From: an uncultured Clostridia bacterium
GTDB taxonomy: Bacteria; Bacillota; Clostridia; Oscillospirales; Ruminococcaceae
DNA: 5,921 nucleotides
Direction of reading: 5' to 3'
Assembly (NCBI GenBank): GCA_947624425.1
Contig: CANQKG010000096.1
Span: 1-5,921 of the forward strand
This document shows, in pieces, positions 4,374-5,921 of the stretch. The first letter of the stretch is position 1. Each line of letters opens with the position of its first letter. Both the position numbers and the translations under genes were made by a program. The notes under the pieces are model-generated. The model was not told the DNA's origin and searched no databases. It was given only the letters and a program-made list of their open reading frames with translations.

Positions 4374-4400
4374 CTGTGTAAAGGGAAGGAGCTGAGGAAT

Positions 4401-5921
4401 ATGGGGATCACGCTGTATGAACATAACAGGGTTGCCTATGAATCGGCTCTTGCCATGCTGTCCGAAACCGGAAAAGCGGCGGTGATCCATCCGACCGGAA
4501 CCGGGAAAAGCTTTATCGGATTTAAGCTGTGTGAGGATAATCCGGATAAAACGGTTTTGTGGCTGTCGCCTTCCGAATATATCTTCCAAACACAGCTCCA
4601 AAACCTGAAAGCGACCGGCGGAGAGGAGCCGGAGAACGCTGTGTTCATCACCTATGCAAAGCTGATGAATATGGGGGATGAGGCGCTGGGTGAGATAAAG
4701 CCTGATTTTATGATATTGGATGAATTTCATCGGGCAGGCGCCGAGCAGTGGGGCGCAGGTGTGAAGCGGTTGATCGGGTTGTATCCCGATGTTCCGCTTC
4801 TCGGTCTGTCCGCAACGAATATCCGGTATCTCGATAATCGGCGGGACATGGCGGAGGAGCTGTTTGACGGCAATATCGCCTCCGAAATGACGCTGGGTGA
4901 AGCGATCGTGCGGGGGATTTTGAACCCGCCGAAATATGTGCTGTCGGTGTATTCCTATCAGAAGGATCTTGAACGGTACGAGCGGCGGGTGAAAACGGCT
5001 CGCCAAAAGGCGGTGCGGGACGCGGCGGAGAAATATCTGGAGGCGCTGCGGCGCGCGCTTGATAAAGCCGACGGGCTGGACGCCGTTTTTGACCGGAACA
5101 TGACCGACCGAACCGGGAAGTATATTGTGTTCTGCGCGAATAAGGAACAGATGGACGAGATGATGAAGCAATCTCTTTCGTGGTTCTCGCGGGTGGATAA
5201 AGCGCCGCGCGTCTATTCGGTGTATGCCGAAGATCCGCTTGCCGACCGCGCTTTTTGCGATTTCAAGGCGGATACGGACGCATCGCATCTGCGGCTGCTC
5301 TACTGTATCAACGCCTTGAACGAGGGGATCCATGTGGAGGATATCAGCGGTGTGATCCTGCTGCGTCCTACCGTTTCGCCCATTATCTATAAACAGCAGA
5401 TCGGGCGCGCGCTTTCCGCCGGGAAAGCCAAAGAGCCGGTGATCTTCGATATTGTCAACAATATCGCCGGATTATACAGCATTGACGCCATCGAGCAGGA
5501 GATGCAGGATGTGATCCGGTATTATCGGTATTTGGGGGAAGAAGGGTTCGTGGTAAACGAACGGTTCCGGCTGATCGACGAGGTGCGGGACTGCCGCCGG
5601 CTGTTTGATGAGCTGGAAACCGCCCTTTCAGCGTCATGGGATCTGATGTATGCGGAGGCAGCGCGGTATTACAAAACGCACGGAGATCTGCTCCCGCCGC
5701 AAAGCTATATCACCGAGAGCGGATGCAGGCTCGGACAGTGGATCGTAACGCAAAGGCTCAACTACCGCGCCTGCGCAGGACGCGGCGGGAGAGGGCTTAC
5801 CTCGGCGCGGATCGAAAAGCTGGAGAAGATCGGTATGCGCTGGCAAACGCTTCGTGAGCGGCAGTGGGACGAGGGTTATGCTCTTGCTCAGGCGTACCAC
5901 GCGCAGTATGGCGACCTGAGG
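4401..5921 (+). CDS. SF2 DEAD/DEAH-type helicase with Helicase-Associated (HA) repeats, 3' end outside window
   Basis: The frame stays open from ATG 4401 to the window edge, giving 507 residues with no stop. AAGGAG lies 9 nt before the ATG. Superfamily 2 helicase motifs are seen in order: Walker A HPTGTGKS (30-37), motif II DEFH (107-110), motif III SAT (137-139), a motif V-like NALNEGIHVEDI (304-315) and motif VI QQIGRALS (332-339). An arginine- and lysine-rich helical insert (about 188-225) separates the two RecA-like lobes. From W413 to W481 there is one HA domain (HGDLLPP, LGQWIVTQR, LTSARIEKLEKIGMRW). A second copy begins at W489 and is cut by the window end, so the protein probably carries several. 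Such proteins couple ATP hydrolysis to nucleic-acid translocation or remodelling; HA repeats are thought to bind nucleic acid. The usual Gln before the nucleotide site is replaced by N9 in YEHN. The gene is the apparent output of the upstream promoter switch. A role in phage defence or mobile DNA control is plausible but unproved. Confidence 0.93.
   Translation, partial: MGITLYEHNRVAYESALAMLSETGKAAVIHPTGTGKSFIGFKLCEDNPDKTVLWLSPSEYIFQTQLQNLKATGGEEPENAVFITYAKLMNMGDEALGEIKPDFMILDEFHRAGAEQWGAGVKRLIGLYPDVPLLGLSATNIRYLDNRRDMAEELFDGNIASEMTLGEAIVRGILNPPKYVLSVYSYQKDLERYERRVKTARQKAVRDAAEKYLEALRRALDKADGLDAVFDRNMTDRTGKYIVFCANKEQMDEMMKQSLSWFSRVDKAPRVYSVYAEDPLADRAFCDFKADTDASHLRLLYCINALNEGIHVEDISGVILLRPTVSPIIYKQQIGRALSAGKAKEPVIFDIVNNIAGLYSIDAIEQEMQDVIRYYRYLGEEGFVVNERFRLIDEVRDCRRLFDELETALSASWDLMYAEAARYYKTHGDLLPPQSYITESGCRLGQWIVTQRLNYRACAGRGGRGLTSARIEKLEKIGMRWQTLRERQWDEGYALAQAYHAQYGDLR

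Larger units (their letters stand above)
4223..4400 (+). promoter_or_regulatory. Structured 5' leader of the helicase gene
   Basis: From the predicted start site to the ATG, about 178 nt are untranslated, which is long for a simple leader. It contains an early 10-bp hairpin (4226-4235/4246-4255), the right inverted repeat, a hairpin ATGCGGC/GCTGCAT (4287-4293/4313-4319, one G-T pair), and a terminator-like hairpin (4330-4373). The ribosome binding site AAGGAG (4386-4391) follows. No known riboswitch class is recognised. The arrangement suggests a second, RNA-level control after the promoter flip (inference). Confidence 0.6.

Noticed and set aside
4362..5333. A 323-codon minus-strand open frame
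   Set aside because: It is antisense to the helicase, whose plus-strand frame has all SF2 motifs. Its translation is rich in Arg, His and Pro with no recognisable domain, typical of a shadow frame in GC-rich coding DNA.
1..5921. CRISPR array, insertion sequence or rRNA gene
   Set aside because: No regularly spaced direct repeats, no transposase-like product and no rRNA-like sequence were seen on either strand.

Overview
The window looks like a chromosomal piece of a spore-former-type Clostridia genome (Bacillota, probably an Oscillospiraceae/Ruminococcaceae-like gut organism). This is inferred from a SpoVG gene, an MltG tail of Firmicute type, strong GGAGG ribosome binding sites, consensus sigma-A promoters and tRNAs with encoded CCA. 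No species-level claim can be made from the sequence alone.

Left part (1-1541), ordinary core genes. The C-terminal part of an MltG-type endolytic murein transglycosylase runs off the left edge. It is convergent with spoVG on the minus strand, and the two share a perfect bidirectional terminator. Divergent from spoVG is a perfect-consensus promoter (TTGACA-17-TATAAT with extended -10). It drives two tRNA-Leu genes, anticodons GAG and CAG, which end in a strong palindromic terminator.

Middle (1542-2890), an AT-richer module with one minus-strand gene. It encodes a 359-residue XRE/Cro-type HTH regulator with a helical, TPR-like C-terminal part and its own promoter. Its base composition differs from its neighbours, which suggests it was acquired.

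Right part (2895-5921), the most interesting region. A complete tyrosine recombinase gene (R-K-HxxR-H-Y set intact) is followed by a 337-bp cassette bounded by perfect 20-bp inverted repeats (3945-3964 and 4262-4281). The left repeat contains the recombinase stop codon. The cassette carries a bidirectional terminator, a long hairpin and, at its right end, a near-consensus promoter (TTGACA-17-TACAAT, extended -10). That promoter points rightward, through a structured leader of about 180 nt, into an SF2 DEAD/DEAH-type helicase gene. The helicase has Helicase-Associated (HA) repeats and runs off the right edge.

The layout reads as a phase-variation switch (inference). The recombinase flips the cassette. 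In the orientation seen, the promoter faces the helicase (ON). In the flipped orientation it would fire antisense into the recombinase, while the terminator would sit directly in front of the helicase (OFF). A phase-variable HA-repeat helicase, possibly a defence or mobile-DNA-interaction protein, is the main candidate for an undescribed system here.
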